From JABDIP01 sp965212545 (lineage in GTDB: Bacteria; Pseudomonadota; Alphaproteobacteria; DSM-16000; Inquilinaceae), in assembly GCA_965212545.1 (NCBI GenBank), contig CBDBVB010000038.1:1-64000 (forward strand): DNA of 64,000 nucleotides, given 5' to 3'. The position numbers were made by a program, and so were the translations under genes. The notes beneath the pieces were generated by a model. The model saw nothing but the letters and a program-made list of their open reading frames with translations. It was not told the DNA's origin and searched no databases. Shown here piece by piece: positions 9,995 through 18,663 of this stretch (its first letter is position 1; every line of letters starts with the position of its first letter).

Positions 9995-11428
9995 CTACTC
10001 GATGCGACCGGCGTCGCGCAGGAGTTCGTCCTGGAATTCGGCGACGGCGTCCAGCGCTTCACGGGCGGAAATCTGCCCGGTGATCGCCTTGTCGAATTCC
10101 TCCTGCTGCTGGGTCAGCAGTTCGAAGAATTCGGGGATGTGCCAGACGTCACGCTGCCAGGGCAACATGGCGACATGGGCCTCGTTCCACGGCCGGAACT
10201 CGGCATAGTCGCTGCGCCCCATGACGCTCTGCAGGCCGCTCTGGCCGCCATTCTGGGCGAACTTGACCTGCACGTCCTCGGACAGCCACCATTTCACCAG
10301 GTCCAATGCTTCGGTGATCACCTCGTCACTGTTCCAGGTGGTCAGCACGAAGGGCTGGCCGCCGATATTGGCCCAGCGATCGATGCTGCCGTCCGCCATG
10401 CGTCGACCCGGCGCGACGCCGAAGCTCGACACGTCGGAGACCTGCGAGGTGCTCGGGTCGAGCACCGGCTCGCCCAGGCCGACCCAGTTGATGATCGCGG
10501 CGACCTTGCCCTGCATATACAGTTCCTGAATCTGGAAGATATCCATCTGCCCGGTCTGATAGGCGGGCGGCGCCAGGTTCAGGATCTCCAAATAGCGGTC
10601 GAACGCGGCGACGTTCTCGTTGGAATTCACCACGCCAAGGGCCAGGCCGTCGGGCTCGTTGGTTTCATCCCAGATGCCGCCGCCCCATTGCCAGAAGAAG
10701 GCATTGATGGCCATGGTCGAGAAGTCGTAACCCTTACCGGCCTGGTAGGCGATGCCGTAGAAATCACCATCGGCGACGCCGTCGCCCAGCGGCTCGCCGG
10801 CCTCCCGGCGGAAATGAAGGCCGATCATCTCCCAGGTATCCCAGTCGATGTCTTCCCATTCCTCATAAGTACAGGGCAGGGCGCGGCCGTATTCGGCCTG
10901 GAACGCAGCCCGCTCGCCGTCATGGCAGAACAGATCGTTGCGGTACCAGGTCACATAGGTGTCCGGCATCTGCGGGAAGCCGTAATAGTTATCCGACCGG
11001 TGCGGATAGGTCGAATAGGCCGCCACCAGGGCCGGGTGCAAATCCTCCATCAGCGCCTGCAGTTCGGGATCGGCGTCGATGAACTGATTGAGCTTCATGT
11101 AGTAACCGCCCTCGATGAAGGCGCCCAGCCACTGGCTGTCGGTCACCAGCATCTGGTACTTCTCCTCGCCCGAGGTCAGCGAGGCGGCGACGCGCTCGTA
11201 GAAGCTCGGCCAGGGGATGAAGTCGATCTCCAACTTCACGTTGTTGCCGCTTGGCGCGGTATAGCTGCGGTCGGCTTCCTCCTGCAGGAATCGGGTCGGC
11301 GGCCAGTCCGGCGCCGCCATCCGGAGCACGATATCCTCCGCCGACGCGGTCGTCGGAAGCGCCAGTGCCCCGCAGGCCAAGGCACCGCCCGCCAGCAATG
11401 CACCAGGCAATCGAATGCTACTCGTCAT
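9995..11428 (-). CDS. Extracellular solute-binding protein of CUT1 importer
   Basis: Periplasmic substrate-binding protein of SBP family 1, 477 residues. A classic signal peptide ends near ALPTTASAED (cleavage about residue 30). The mature part has the expected alternating lobes; many aromatic residues (YYGFPQMPDTYVTWYR, FFWQWGGGIWDE) suggest a sugar or polyol ligand. It is longer than the MalE norm of about 400. It lies 71 bases before the first permease and 81 after the second ATPase in the same transcript. Ligand not identifiable from sequence. Confidence 0.88.
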   Translation of the reverse strand: MTSSIRLPGALLAGGALACGALALPTTASAEDIVLRMAAPDWPPTRFLQEEADRSYTAPSGNNVKLEIDFIPWPSFYERVAASLTSGEEKYQMLVTDSQWLGAFIEGGYYMKLNQFIDADPELQALMEDLHPALVAAYSTYPHRSDNYYGFPQMPDTYVTWYRNDLFCHDGERAAFQAEYGRALPCTYEEWEDIDWDTWEMIGLHFRREAGEPLGDGVADGDFYGIAYQAGKGYDFSTMAINAFFWQWGGGIWDETNEPDGLALGVVNSNENVAAFDRYLEILNLAPPAYQTGQMDIFQIQELYMQGKVAAIINWVGLGEPVLDPSTSQVSDVSSFGVAPGRRMADGSIDRWANIGGQPFVLTTWNSDEVITEALDLVKWWLSEDVQVKFAQNGGQSGLQSVMGRSDYAEFRPWNEAHVAMLPWQRDVWHIPEFFELLTQQQEEFDKAITGQISAREALDAVAEFQDELLRDAGRIE

Positions 11429-11509
11429 GTCTTCTCCTCCCCTCTCTGGTCGTGTTGTGCGCGTTTGCCGCGCGTCTTGGTAATCCGCCTTGCGGCGGCC
11501 GTCTCGGAA

Positions 11510-12607
11510 CTAGTCGATGTGAACCCCCGTTTCACGGAAGAACAGATGCGCGTCCGCGAGCGAATAGCCGATCTCGACCTCGTCGCCGACCGAATAGGCG
11601 ACCGCCTCGTCTTCCGGCAGCACGGTCTTGAGCAAGGTGCCGCCGGCCTCCAGGTCAAGGATCGTGACGTCGCCCAGCGGCTCCGACAGGTGGACCCGCG
11701 CCTGGAAGGTCGGTCCAGGGCGGTCGCCGTCGACCGGCGCCAGATCGTGCGGCCGGATGCCGAACAACAGCTCAGTCCCGGCCGCCGCGTCGGCCAGCGG
11801 CCCGGCCCAGCGTTGCCCATCGGCCGCCTGGAAGGGCATTTCGATCACCGGGCCATTGCCGTCGCGACCCAGCGTCGCCGGGATCAGGTTCATTGCGGGC
11901 GCGCCCACCATGGTGGCGACATAGGGGTCCTTCGGCGCTCCGTACAGCGCCTCGGCCGTATCGGTCTGGACGATGGCGCCCTCGCGCATGACGGCGATCC
12001 GGTCGCCCATGGTCAGCGCCTCCAACTGGTCCGGCGTGGCGTAGACCATGGTCATGCCCAACTCGCGGTGCAGGCGCTTGAATTCGGCGCGGGTGTCGTG
12101 CCGCAGCTTGGCATCCAGATTGGTCAGAGGTTCGTCCAGCAGCAACAGCGCCGGCCGCCTGATCAGCGCCCGGCCGATCGCCACGCGCTGCTGCTCGCCG
12201 CCGGACAGGGTTGCCGGCTTGCGGCGCAGGGTGTGCGCTATGCGCAGCATCTCGGCGATCTCACCGACCCGGGTGGCGATCACGCCACGGTCGAGACCCG
12301 CCTGCTGCAGAGGATAGCCCAGATTGTCGAAGACGCTGAGATGCGGGTAGAGGGCGAAGGTCTGGAAGATCATCGCCATGTCGCGCCCCTGCACCGGATC
12401 ATCGGTCACGTCGCGGCCCGAAAAATGAATGCGGCCAGTGTCCGGGCGCTCCAGACCGGCGATGCTGCGCAGGGTGGTGGTCTTTCCGGCGGCGCTCGGC
12501 CCCAGAATGGCGAAGAACTCGCCGGCCGCGACAGTGAGCTCGAGCCCCCTGAGTGCGGCGACGTCGCCGAATGATTTGCTGAGCCCGGCGATCCTCAGGT
12601 CGGACAT
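11510..12607 (-). CDS. Second CUT1 ABC transporter ATPase, H-loop His replaced by Pro
   Basis: First gene of the minus-strand operon; 365 residues with ATPase domain plus TOBE-type C-terminal domain. Walker A GPSAAGKTT, Q-loop IFQTFALYP, signature LSGGEQQR and Walker B LLLLDEPLTNLD are intact. The H-loop reads YATPDQLEA, with Pro (codon 12032-12034) where ATPases have the His that polarises the gamma phosphate. Combined with LSEGE in the partner ATPase, both defects fall in the same composite ATP site of a heterodimer. The start is set by similarity to MalK N-termini. A 14-bp palindrome lies 60 bases upstream. Confidence 0.9.
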   Translation of the reverse strand: MSDLRIAGLSKSFGDVAALRGLELTVAAGEFFAILGPSAAGKTTTLRSIAGLERPDTGRIHFSGRDVTDDPVQGRDMAMIFQTFALYPHLSVFDNLGYPLQQAGLDRGVIATRVGEIAEMLRIAHTLRRKPATLSGGEQQRVAIGRALIRRPALLLLDEPLTNLDAKLRHDTRAEFKRLHRELGMTMVYATPDQLEALTMGDRIAVMREGAIVQTDTAEALYGAPKDPYVATMVGAPAMNLIPATLGRDGNGPVIEMPFQAADGQRWAGPLADAAAGTELLFGIRPHDLAPVDGDRPGPTFQARVHLSEPLGDVTILDLEAGGTLLKTVLPEDEAVAYSVGDEVEIGYSLADAHLFFRETGVHID

Positions 12608-12666
12608 CGATAACCCACGATGCGGCCTGAAATCACCGGCGTCGACAAAACCATGACGCCTCCCCG

Positions 12667-12680
12667 GAAAAACGTTTTTC
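12667..12680. promoter_or_regulatory. Perfect 14-bp palindrome, candidate operator of the importer operon
   Basis: GAAAAACGTTTTTC is a perfect palindrome with a central CG, in the 284-base gap between the divergent ATPase (starts 12607) and the YopT-like gene (starts 12892). The A-tract/CG/T-tract form resembles LacI/GalR-family operators. No LacI-type regulator is encoded in the window. The rest of the gap shows no gene. Confidence 0.55.
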
Positions 12681-12891
12681 TTTCATCCTATCGTATGCGG
12701 ATTCCGTGCGGATGCAATGGCAGCGTATGCAAAATGACGGCTCGCGTCGGCGATCGGAGGCCGCGATCGTGCCGCCGCAAGACCGGTGTGCGCACCATCA
12801 CAGCGAACCGGAACGCCGCATTGCTACTTCTAGACGTTCGGCAGGTATTCGTCCCGGCCGAACGCAAGGACGCGATTTGGGAGGATCGACG

Positions 12892-13563
12892 ATGACGGTT
12901 TGGGAAACAGCCAGGGCAAGCGGCGAGTTGGTCTATCGGTTCCGGCAGGGCGAGTCGCCGGTTCTGACGCAGCCGGGACCGTGGGGCCGGACCCTGCCGA
13001 GCCGGATGGCGATCGATGGCGACAACGCGAGATACAACGGCTACTGCGCCGCGCTGGCGACCCACTGGGCCAATCTGCGCATGTCGGACATGGATTTCGT
13101 CTACGACAAGCAGACTTCGCGACTGGACGGCATCGCCCATTGGCGCGCCACCAAGGAGCAGAGCCTGTACCGCGACGGCGCCGGGCTGAAATCCCTGCTG
13201 GCGAGCTACGGATTCTCGTACCAGCAGTTCCTCAATTGCCGATCCCGGCCGACCGGGCATGCCATCGCGCAAGCCGCCGCGGACCATTCCGGGGCTCTGT
13301 ATGTCAGCCTAAAGCGCGATGGCGGCGGCCATGGCGTGGCGGTCCAGTCGGAGAGGCATGGCGGGCACGAGATCTATCACTATTTCGACGCTAATTTCGG
13401 CCACTTCCAGTTCGAGTCGGTCGACCGATTCGCCGCCTGGCTCGACGATTTCCTGAAGAACGTCAGCGGCTACCACGACCGCTATGATCGCTACCAAATC
13501 TATCTGCTGAACTACGACAAGCAGCAGCGGGTTCAGGAATTGATCCGGCGCTTCGGAGGCTGA
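12892..13563 (+). CDS. YopT-like (peptidase C58 fold) cysteine protease
   Basis: Protein of 223 residues with an apparent papain-like triad in the order and spacing of the YopT/C58 family: Cys52 in NGYCAALATHW, His147 in GGGHGVAVQ, and Asp166 in YFDANFGHF. YopT-type enzymes cut prenylated Rho GTPases or act in toxins and effectors. No signal peptide and no secretion tag are visible. ATG 12892 follows GGGAGGATCGACG, which decides the start over longer in-frame options. The gene stands alone on the plus strand, divergent from the ABC operon, and its last 31 bases overlap the convergent reductase gene. A biological target is not evident. Confidence 0.65.
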   Translation: MTVWETARASGELVYRFRQGESPVLTQPGPWGRTLPSRMAIDGDNARYNGYCAALATHWANLRMSDMDFVYDKQTSRLDGIAHWRATKEQSLYRDGAGLKSLLASYGFSYQQFLNCRSRPTGHAIAQAAADHSGALYVSLKRDGGGHGVAVQSERHGGHEIYHYFDANFGHFQFESVDRFAAWLDDFLKNVSGYHDRYDRYQIYLLNYDKQQRVQELIRRFGG

Positions 13564-14105
13564 CCAGCTTCCGCCGAACGGAAATCGTACAGCAGACGAA
13601 CGAAGCCGGCCTTCAAGGTTTCCGCCGAGACAAGTTTCACAGGCCGCGCGAAGCCGTTCGGCGGGAACAGCGGAATGCCGCTGCCGATAATCTCCGGCGC
13701 GATGAACAGGGCCAGGCTTTCCAGTGCGCCACGTTCGATGAACGCCTGCTGAAGCCTGCCGCCGCCAATCACCCAGACATCGCCGTCATCCAGCGCCCGG
13801 AGATGGGCAATCAGAGCGTCCACTCCGTCCGACCATTTTTCAACGGGTCCGACGGGCGGGTCGAACGGTCGCGATGTGACCACGAATGCACGCTTGCCGC
13901 CATAGGGCCAACCGACATCGAAGCCGGCGATCGCGTCGTAAGTCCCGCGCCCCATGACGACCGTGCGGATGCCGTCGATAAATCGCTCGTAGCTGAATTC
14001 TCCGCCGCCGACATCGCCATACTTGTTCAGCCAATCAAGCGAGCCATCGGAAGAGGCGATGTAGCCATCGAGGCTGACGGCGATGTAGCCGCGGATGGTG
14101 GCCAT
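13533..14105 (-). CDS. Dihydrofolate-reductase-like protein (RibD C-terminal domain)
   Basis: Single-domain RibD_C/DHFR-fold protein, 190 residues, cytosolic. IRGYIAVSLDGYIASSDGS at the N-terminus and VWVIGGGRLQQAFIERG are the conserved substrate and NADPH-binding blocks of the YyaP/YwjB group. ATG 14105 is chosen over an in-frame GTG three codons upstream. Such proteins are common and their reactions are mostly unassigned. Convergent with the protease gene by a 31-base overlap. Confidence 0.85.
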   Translation of the reverse strand: MATIRGYIAVSLDGYIASSDGSLDWLNKYGDVGGGEFSYERFIDGIRTVVMGRGTYDAIAGFDVGWPYGGKRAFVVTSRPFDPPVGPVEKWSDGVDALIAHLRALDDGDVWVIGGGRLQQAFIERGALESLALFIAPEIIGSGIPLFPPNGFARPVKLVSAETLKAGFVRLLYDFRSAEAGQPPKRRINS

Positions 14106-14145
14106 GGCGAACACCCCATTCCATTAATTCGAGCGGGCCTCTACC

Positions 14146-14733
14146 TCACTCGCCGAACGGATAGGTTTCCTCTCCGGTGAGGAACACGACCTCCGCGCCG
14201 ATCACCTCGTAATCGTCCCGCCGCTCATAAACCGAATAGGTTCCGTCGCCGAAGCCGCTGGCGAAATAGACCAATGTCGACTTGGCCGTCGCGCAGGGTA
14301 TCGATCCGGACAGCGAGCGAGCGCCATCGACGATGTGATGCCGGCCCCACTCATCGAATGCCTCCGCGTCGGCGTCCGCAAATCCCTCGATCGCGTCGTA
14401 GTCAAATATGCAGGCGTTGCCGACGTCGACGCCGAATTCGCCATAAAGCGCTCCCCGCTCGCCATGTCGCCCGGAAACGGTGGCCATCACCCGGGCAACT
14501 CGCTTGTCGTCACCGTAGCAATAGCATTCGGCCTCCAGGGCGTATTGTCCCGACGGGCATATGACCGCCACGGCGTCCATAAGCTGCCACGGGTCGCTGA
14601 ATCCCAGCCGCGTGCCTCGCAACTCGAATTCCGCAAACGGGATCGTGATGGAAGCCGATGGCAGTTGCCCGCGCTTCGAGGCCGGGCCAGCCGAGCGTTC
14701 ACTCAGAAACTCGTTCAGCGGGTTGGTCGACAT
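14146..14733 (-). CDS. DUF4241-like protein
   Basis: Soluble protein of 195 residues. The C-terminal stretch LVYFASGFGDGTYSVYERR and the central GEFGVDVGNACIFD match the pattern I know from DUF4241 proteins (an Asp-containing VDxG block and a SGxGDGxY block). No membrane segments. DUF4241 and related folds often occur near polymorphic toxins, sometimes as immunity proteins; here a YopT-like protease is 600 bases away. The identity is by motif only and the function is unknown. Confidence 0.55.
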   Translation of the reverse strand: MSTNPLNEFLSERSAGPASKRGQLPSASITIPFAEFELRGTRLGFSDPWQLMDAVAVICPSGQYALEAECYCYGDDKRVARVMATVSGRHGERGALYGEFGVDVGNACIFDYDAIEGFADADAEAFDEWGRHHIVDGARSLSGSIPCATAKSTLVYFASGFGDGTYSVYERRDDYEVIGAEVVFLTGEETYPFGE

Positions 14734-14749
14734 GCGTTCTGGACCTACG

Positions 14750-17254
14750 CTATTCCGGCGGAGTCAACAAATTGGCCATCAGGCGGAACGCGCCCGGCAC
14801 CAGGAAATCCATCTGATAGTACAGGATCAGGCTGGTATGTATGTGCCGGCCCTTGCCATAGGCGGCGGTCAGCAGGGAGCCGGTCAACGGTTCCTCGCCG
14901 GGATCGGCCATCGACAGCAGCGGCGTGTAGGCCGCCGCCCATTCGGCGGCGAAATAGAGTCCGCGCTCCTTGACCCAGCCCTGCCAATCCGCCTCGCCGA
15001 TCGTGTTGGGGTGGTTCAGCAGCCGGTGGTCCGGAACCAGATGGGTGACCTCGGCGTTCTGGTCTGTGACCCGCCAGCGCAGGGAGGGCTGCCCGATCTT
15101 CAGGTAGTGCGGCGGCACGGTCTCGGGATCCCAGTTGTCCCAGGGCCGATGGTACTGGGTCACCAGATTGCCGCCGGCCGCGACCCATTCCCTCAACCGC
15201 CCGTTCGCCGCCAGCAGGTCGGGGCGCGCCTTGTAGGCGAATATGCCGATGACGATGGTGTCGAAGCGGCCGAGATCCCCGCCGCCGAGCGCCGCCGCGT
15301 CCAGCGGCTCGACCTCCGCGCCGAGTTGCCGTAGCCAGGGCAGCACCCGGTCCGAGCCGCCCTCGACATAGCCGATGCGCAGTCCCTCCGGTAGCGCCAC
15401 CGACATGGTCTGGACGCTGATCTGGGCTGGCGTCACGACATGGGTGGTGCGGATATGCGGGTGCCGGATGGTCCGCACGGCGCGCCCCGGCAGGCCGTCG
15501 ACCGAGACCGGGATCTCATAGCGCCCGTGTGCAACGCCGTCCGGCACCGTCAAGGTGAACTCGGCGCTCGCGGTGTCGGCCGGTGCGGGCAGAGAGATGG
15601 CGGTCTCCGGCGGCAATACCTGCCATTCGGGGGGCGGCGAAATGGTCAGCCGGCTCTCCGATCCGCCGGTGCCGCCATTGCGCCGGGCAGTAAGTCCGAC
15701 CGTGATCGGGCCGCCGCGTTCAAGATTGTAGGCGACCGCGGGCGGTTGCGATTCGACCGATACCGCGGGCAGTACCGCGAGCGGCTCGTCCATCTGGATG
15801 ACGGTCTCCACCGCCACCCCGTCGACCGCATAGCGCACCAGCCCGTGGACCGGATCGGTGGATCCGTGCGGCGCAGTGCGGAATTGATAGGGCTCGAACT
15901 CCGCGGCATCGGATGGTGCCGACAGGCGCGCGGTCGCGGTCATCCGTGCGCCCGGTCGCAGCAGGCTCGGCGCATTCCCGGACTGCTCGGCCCGCCAGCC
16001 GCGCGGCGCGACGATCTCCAGGGCAGTCGCGGTCAGCGCGACCGGCCCGCCGAGATAGGCGGTCAGGGTCAACTCCGCGCCGTCGCCGGCCGACAGGACC
16101 GGCCGATCGGCTTCCAGGCGGGCGACCAGCAGGGCCGCGCATCGGCTGGCCCGGCAAAGCTGCCGTTCCTTGGCGTCCAGGCGGTGGGCAACGGCCTGGC
16201 GGAGAACGGCGTCGACGGTCGGCAGGGCCTGAATAGCGCTGCGAACCGCGCCCAGGGCGGCGTGGATTTCGGCCAGCACGCCGGCATTGTCCGGGAAGGC
16301 CGCCAATGCCGCATCGATATGATGCTGCGCCGACCGCATGGCCCCGGAGATACTGTCGTCGGCGATGGACTCGGCCAGGGTGCCGAGGGTGGTCGGCAGT
16401 CCGTCGAACAGGCCGTGTTCCTCATCCGGAGCATCGATGGCGCAGGCCAGCCGGTGCAGCGGTACCTCGTCCTGGCCCTCTTCGACCCAACGGCCCATGC
16501 CCTGGGTCCGGTGGAAGGCCCGCGACCACTGCGCGATCTGCGGATAGGTGGCACCATGGATCGCGTCGAAGCCGCCGACCGGCACGGTGATGGTGGCGTT
16601 GGGCGGCGGCTCGGTATCGTCATAGGCGCCGCCGGCCCCGGACCAGGCCGGCAGATACAGCTTGGCCGCCTGCCAGGGCGCCAGCCCGTCGCGGGCGTGC
16701 TCCGGGATGGCCTGCGGGTCGGCGGCAAGCCGGAACGCCTCCTCGGTCGCCTGGGTGACGGCGCGATGATGGCCATGCTGGCCGGGCACATCCAGGAATG
16801 TCGGCGCCACGACATCCGGCCGGAAGCTGCGGATCACCCGGACCAGACGTTCCACGGTGCGCTCGCGGCTCCAATAGCCGAAGGTCTCCTCGGCAGACTT
16901 GGACAGGCCGAAATCGAAGATCGCACCATCGATCTCCTCGTTCAGCCAGAAAAGCTCCATGTCCAGCACCGCCGCCGCACGCTCCATCTCACGGGTGCGC
17001 AAGACGCCGAGCACCGACCGGCTCTCGGTGCCGATATCGTTCTGGCCACCTTCGCCGCGCACCGCGCAGGCATAGCCCAGCTGTACGCCGTCGGCCTTCG
17101 CAAGCCGGGCCAACAACCGGGTCGTCTCATCGTCCGGATGGGCGCCGGTCTGCAAGAAGCTGTTGATCGATTTCAGCGGCACCAGGCTGTCCCACAACCG
17201 CGCGATGGCGCTGCCGGCGGCCTGGTCGACGATGCGTTTCTGGTCGGGCGTCAT
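14750..17254 (-). CDS. PIG-L (LmbE-type) deacetylase fused to C-terminal beta and glutaminase-like domains
   Basis: Large protein of 834 residues. The N-terminal 250 residues are a zinc-dependent PIG-L deacetylase: TGAHPDDET has the His-Pro-Asp-Asp metal/catalytic motif and GQHGHHRAVTQATEEAF the third ligand. The middle carries beta-sandwich segments of the kind found in NEW3/NPCBM-associated regions. The last 200 residues (GYVEGGSDRVLPWLRQLGA through AAGGNLVTQYHRPWDNW) resemble a class I glutamine-amidotransferase-like fold. No signal peptide is seen. It starts inside the stop of the ROK gene (ATGA at 17251-17254), so the two are coupled. PIG-L enzymes remove N-acetyl groups from GlcNAc-containing conjugates; probably acts on the compound imported by the neighbouring transporter. 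Confidence 0.85.
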   Translation of the reverse strand: MTPDQKRIVDQAAGSAIARLWDSLVPLKSINSFLQTGAHPDDETTRLLARLAKADGVQLGYACAVRGEGGQNDIGTESRSVLGVLRTREMERAAAVLDMELFWLNEEIDGAIFDFGLSKSAEETFGYWSRERTVERLVRVIRSFRPDVVAPTFLDVPGQHGHHRAVTQATEEAFRLAADPQAIPEHARDGLAPWQAAKLYLPAWSGAGGAYDDTEPPPNATITVPVGGFDAIHGATYPQIAQWSRAFHRTQGMGRWVEEGQDEVPLHRLACAIDAPDEEHGLFDGLPTTLGTLAESIADDSISGAMRSAQHHIDAALAAFPDNAGVLAEIHAALGAVRSAIQALPTVDAVLRQAVAHRLDAKERQLCRASRCAALLVARLEADRPVLSAGDGAELTLTAYLGGPVALTATALEIVAPRGWRAEQSGNAPSLLRPGARMTATARLSAPSDAAEFEPYQFRTAPHGSTDPVHGLVRYAVDGVAVETVIQMDEPLAVLPAVSVESQPPAVAYNLERGGPITVGLTARRNGGTGGSESRLTISPPPEWQVLPPETAISLPAPADTASAEFTLTVPDGVAHGRYEIPVSVDGLPGRAVRTIRHPHIRTTHVVTPAQISVQTMSVALPEGLRIGYVEGGSDRVLPWLRQLGAEVEPLDAAALGGGDLGRFDTIVIGIFAYKARPDLLAANGRLREWVAAGGNLVTQYHRPWDNWDPETVPPHYLKIGQPSLRWRVTDQNAEVTHLVPDHRLLNHPNTIGEADWQGWVKERGLYFAAEWAAAYTPLLSMADPGEEPLTGSLLTAAYGKGRHIHTSLILYYQMDFLVPGAFRLMANLLTPPE

Positions 17255-18489
17255 GTTGCGGTTGCGGCAGCCGGACGATGGTCGCCGGCCTGGAGGCCGC
17301 CGCCATTCTTGAAGAGCAGGCTGAAGCTCGGGCTCATGGTATCGAAGATCGGCAACGCCGCCGCTCCAAGCGCCGTCGCCTCGACGCCGGCCGTCGCTTT
17401 GATCAGTCGCGGCCAGTCGCGGCCACGGCGGGCGCTGACCGAGGGCATCAGTGGTTCCAGCCGCTCGATCAGGGTCTGGGCGATCGTTTCCGGCAGCTCG
17501 CCGCCGATCAGGATCGCTTCCGGGTCGAGGAGGTTCTCCACCGCGTTCAGGGCCCGGCGAAGATGCCGCGCGGCGGTATCGACCCAGCCCATGATCGCCC
17601 GGTTTCCGGCTGCCGCGAGCGCCGCCAGATCCTGAGTCGCCGCGGAGCTGTAGCCGGCGGCACGAAGGGCCTCATGGGCGGCATGCAACGACGCATAACG
17701 CTCAAGACAACCGGAATTGCCGCAGAAGCACCGGATGCCTCCGGGCGCGACCACGATATGGCCAAATTCGCCGGCATTGCCCCAGGCGCCGCGATAGGGC
17801 TGGCCGTCGATGATCAGCCCGCCGCCAAGCCCGACCCCGATATACAGGTAGAAGAAGGTCCGCAGATGCCGGGCGGCGCCGTAAAGGCTCTCCCCTAGGG
17901 CCGCGGCGGTGGCATCGTTCTCGACCAGGACCGGAAGCCCGATGATCTTGGACAGCATCGCCGCCGGATCGATGCCGCGCCAGCCGGGCAGGGTGGTCGG
18001 CCCGACAGACGTCAGGGAGTCGACATCGAAGGGACCCGGCATCACCACGCCGGTGCCCAGCACCCGGCTCGAGTCGAGCCCGGCGCGCTGCAGGAGCGTA
18101 TCGACCATCTTGGCCATCAGCGGCAGGGCAATGTCCGGCGCGGCGCGGCCGATCTCAACACTGCTTCGCTCGTGCACCTCGCCGGCCAGATTGACCAGCA
18201 CGCCGGCCAGCCGCCGATGGTCGAGCTGGAGCCCGACCGTGTACCCGCCTTCCGGATTGATCGACATCTCGACTGGCGGCTGGCCGCGCCCGGTTCGCCT
18301 TCGGCCCTCGCTGCGGATCAGGCCGCCTTGCTGGAGGTCCAGGGCGATGTTGGATACGGTCTGCGCGGTCAACGACGTCAGGCGCGCGATTTCGGCGCGC
18401 GAAATCGGCCCGTGCCGCCGCACCGCGTCCAGCACGACACGGCGGTTGAACGATCTGGTATGCTCGATATTCGTTCCGCTCAGCAGCAT
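17251..18489 (-). CDS. ROK-family transcriptional regulator
   Basis: Repressor of the NagC/XylR type, 412 residues. The N-terminal winged helix-turn-helix spans about residues 15-70 (RHGPISRAEIARLTSLTAQT). The ROK domain follows, with NAGEFGHIVVAPGG and the zinc-binding CFCGNSGCLE. It is divergent from the solute-binding protein across an AT-rich promoter that contains an inverted repeat, so it probably controls both directions in response to a sugar ligand. Coupled to the PIG-L gene downstream. Confidence 0.92.
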   Translation of the reverse strand: MLLSGTNIEHTRSFNRRVVLDAVRRHGPISRAEIARLTSLTAQTVSNIALDLQQGGLIRSEGRRRTGRGQPPVEMSINPEGGYTVGLQLDHRRLAGVLVNLAGEVHERSSVEIGRAAPDIALPLMAKMVDTLLQRAGLDSSRVLGTGVVMPGPFDVDSLTSVGPTTLPGWRGIDPAAMLSKIIGLPVLVENDATAAALGESLYGAARHLRTFFYLYIGVGLGGGLIIDGQPYRGAWGNAGEFGHIVVAPGGIRCFCGNSGCLERYASLHAAHEALRAAGYSSAATQDLAALAAAGNRAIMGWVDTAARHLRRALNAVENLLDPEAILIGGELPETIAQTLIERLEPLMPSVSARRGRDWPRLIKATAGVEATALGAAALPIFDTMSPSFSLLFKNGGGLQAGDHRPAAATAT

Positions 18490-18545
18490 GGGCGAACCGG
18501 TTGGGACAGCGGGAAACGAAACGATGCCGCAAGGAATCGATTAAT

Positions 18546-18558
18546 TCAATATGATTGA
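18546..18558. promoter_or_regulatory. Inverted repeat and candidate promoter between ROK regulator and transport operon
   Basis: TCAAT-ATG-ATTGA is a perfect 5+3+5 inverted repeat within the AT-rich stretch 18538-18568, which contrasts with the GC-rich flanks. Immediately to its right, TTGACA at 18563-18568 could be a -35 element for the rightward operon, with a weak AAACAT 17 bases on. A ROK operator here would let the regulator repress both itself and the importer. Confidence 0.5.
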
Positions 18559-18663
18559 TTTATTGACAAGCGGCTGTCGATGGCAAAACATTCCGGAGCA
18601 AGAGTTCCAGCGGCGGCGGCCGATTGTCTGCCGGCGCCCGAAAAGGGAACATGGGAGGATCGA

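Noticed and set aside
9884..12574. Open frame of 896 codons on the plus strand over the importer binding protein and ATPase
   Set aside because: It is antisense to well-supported genes, has Arg/Gly/His-rich composition and no family motif. Long antisense frames are expected in high-GC DNA.
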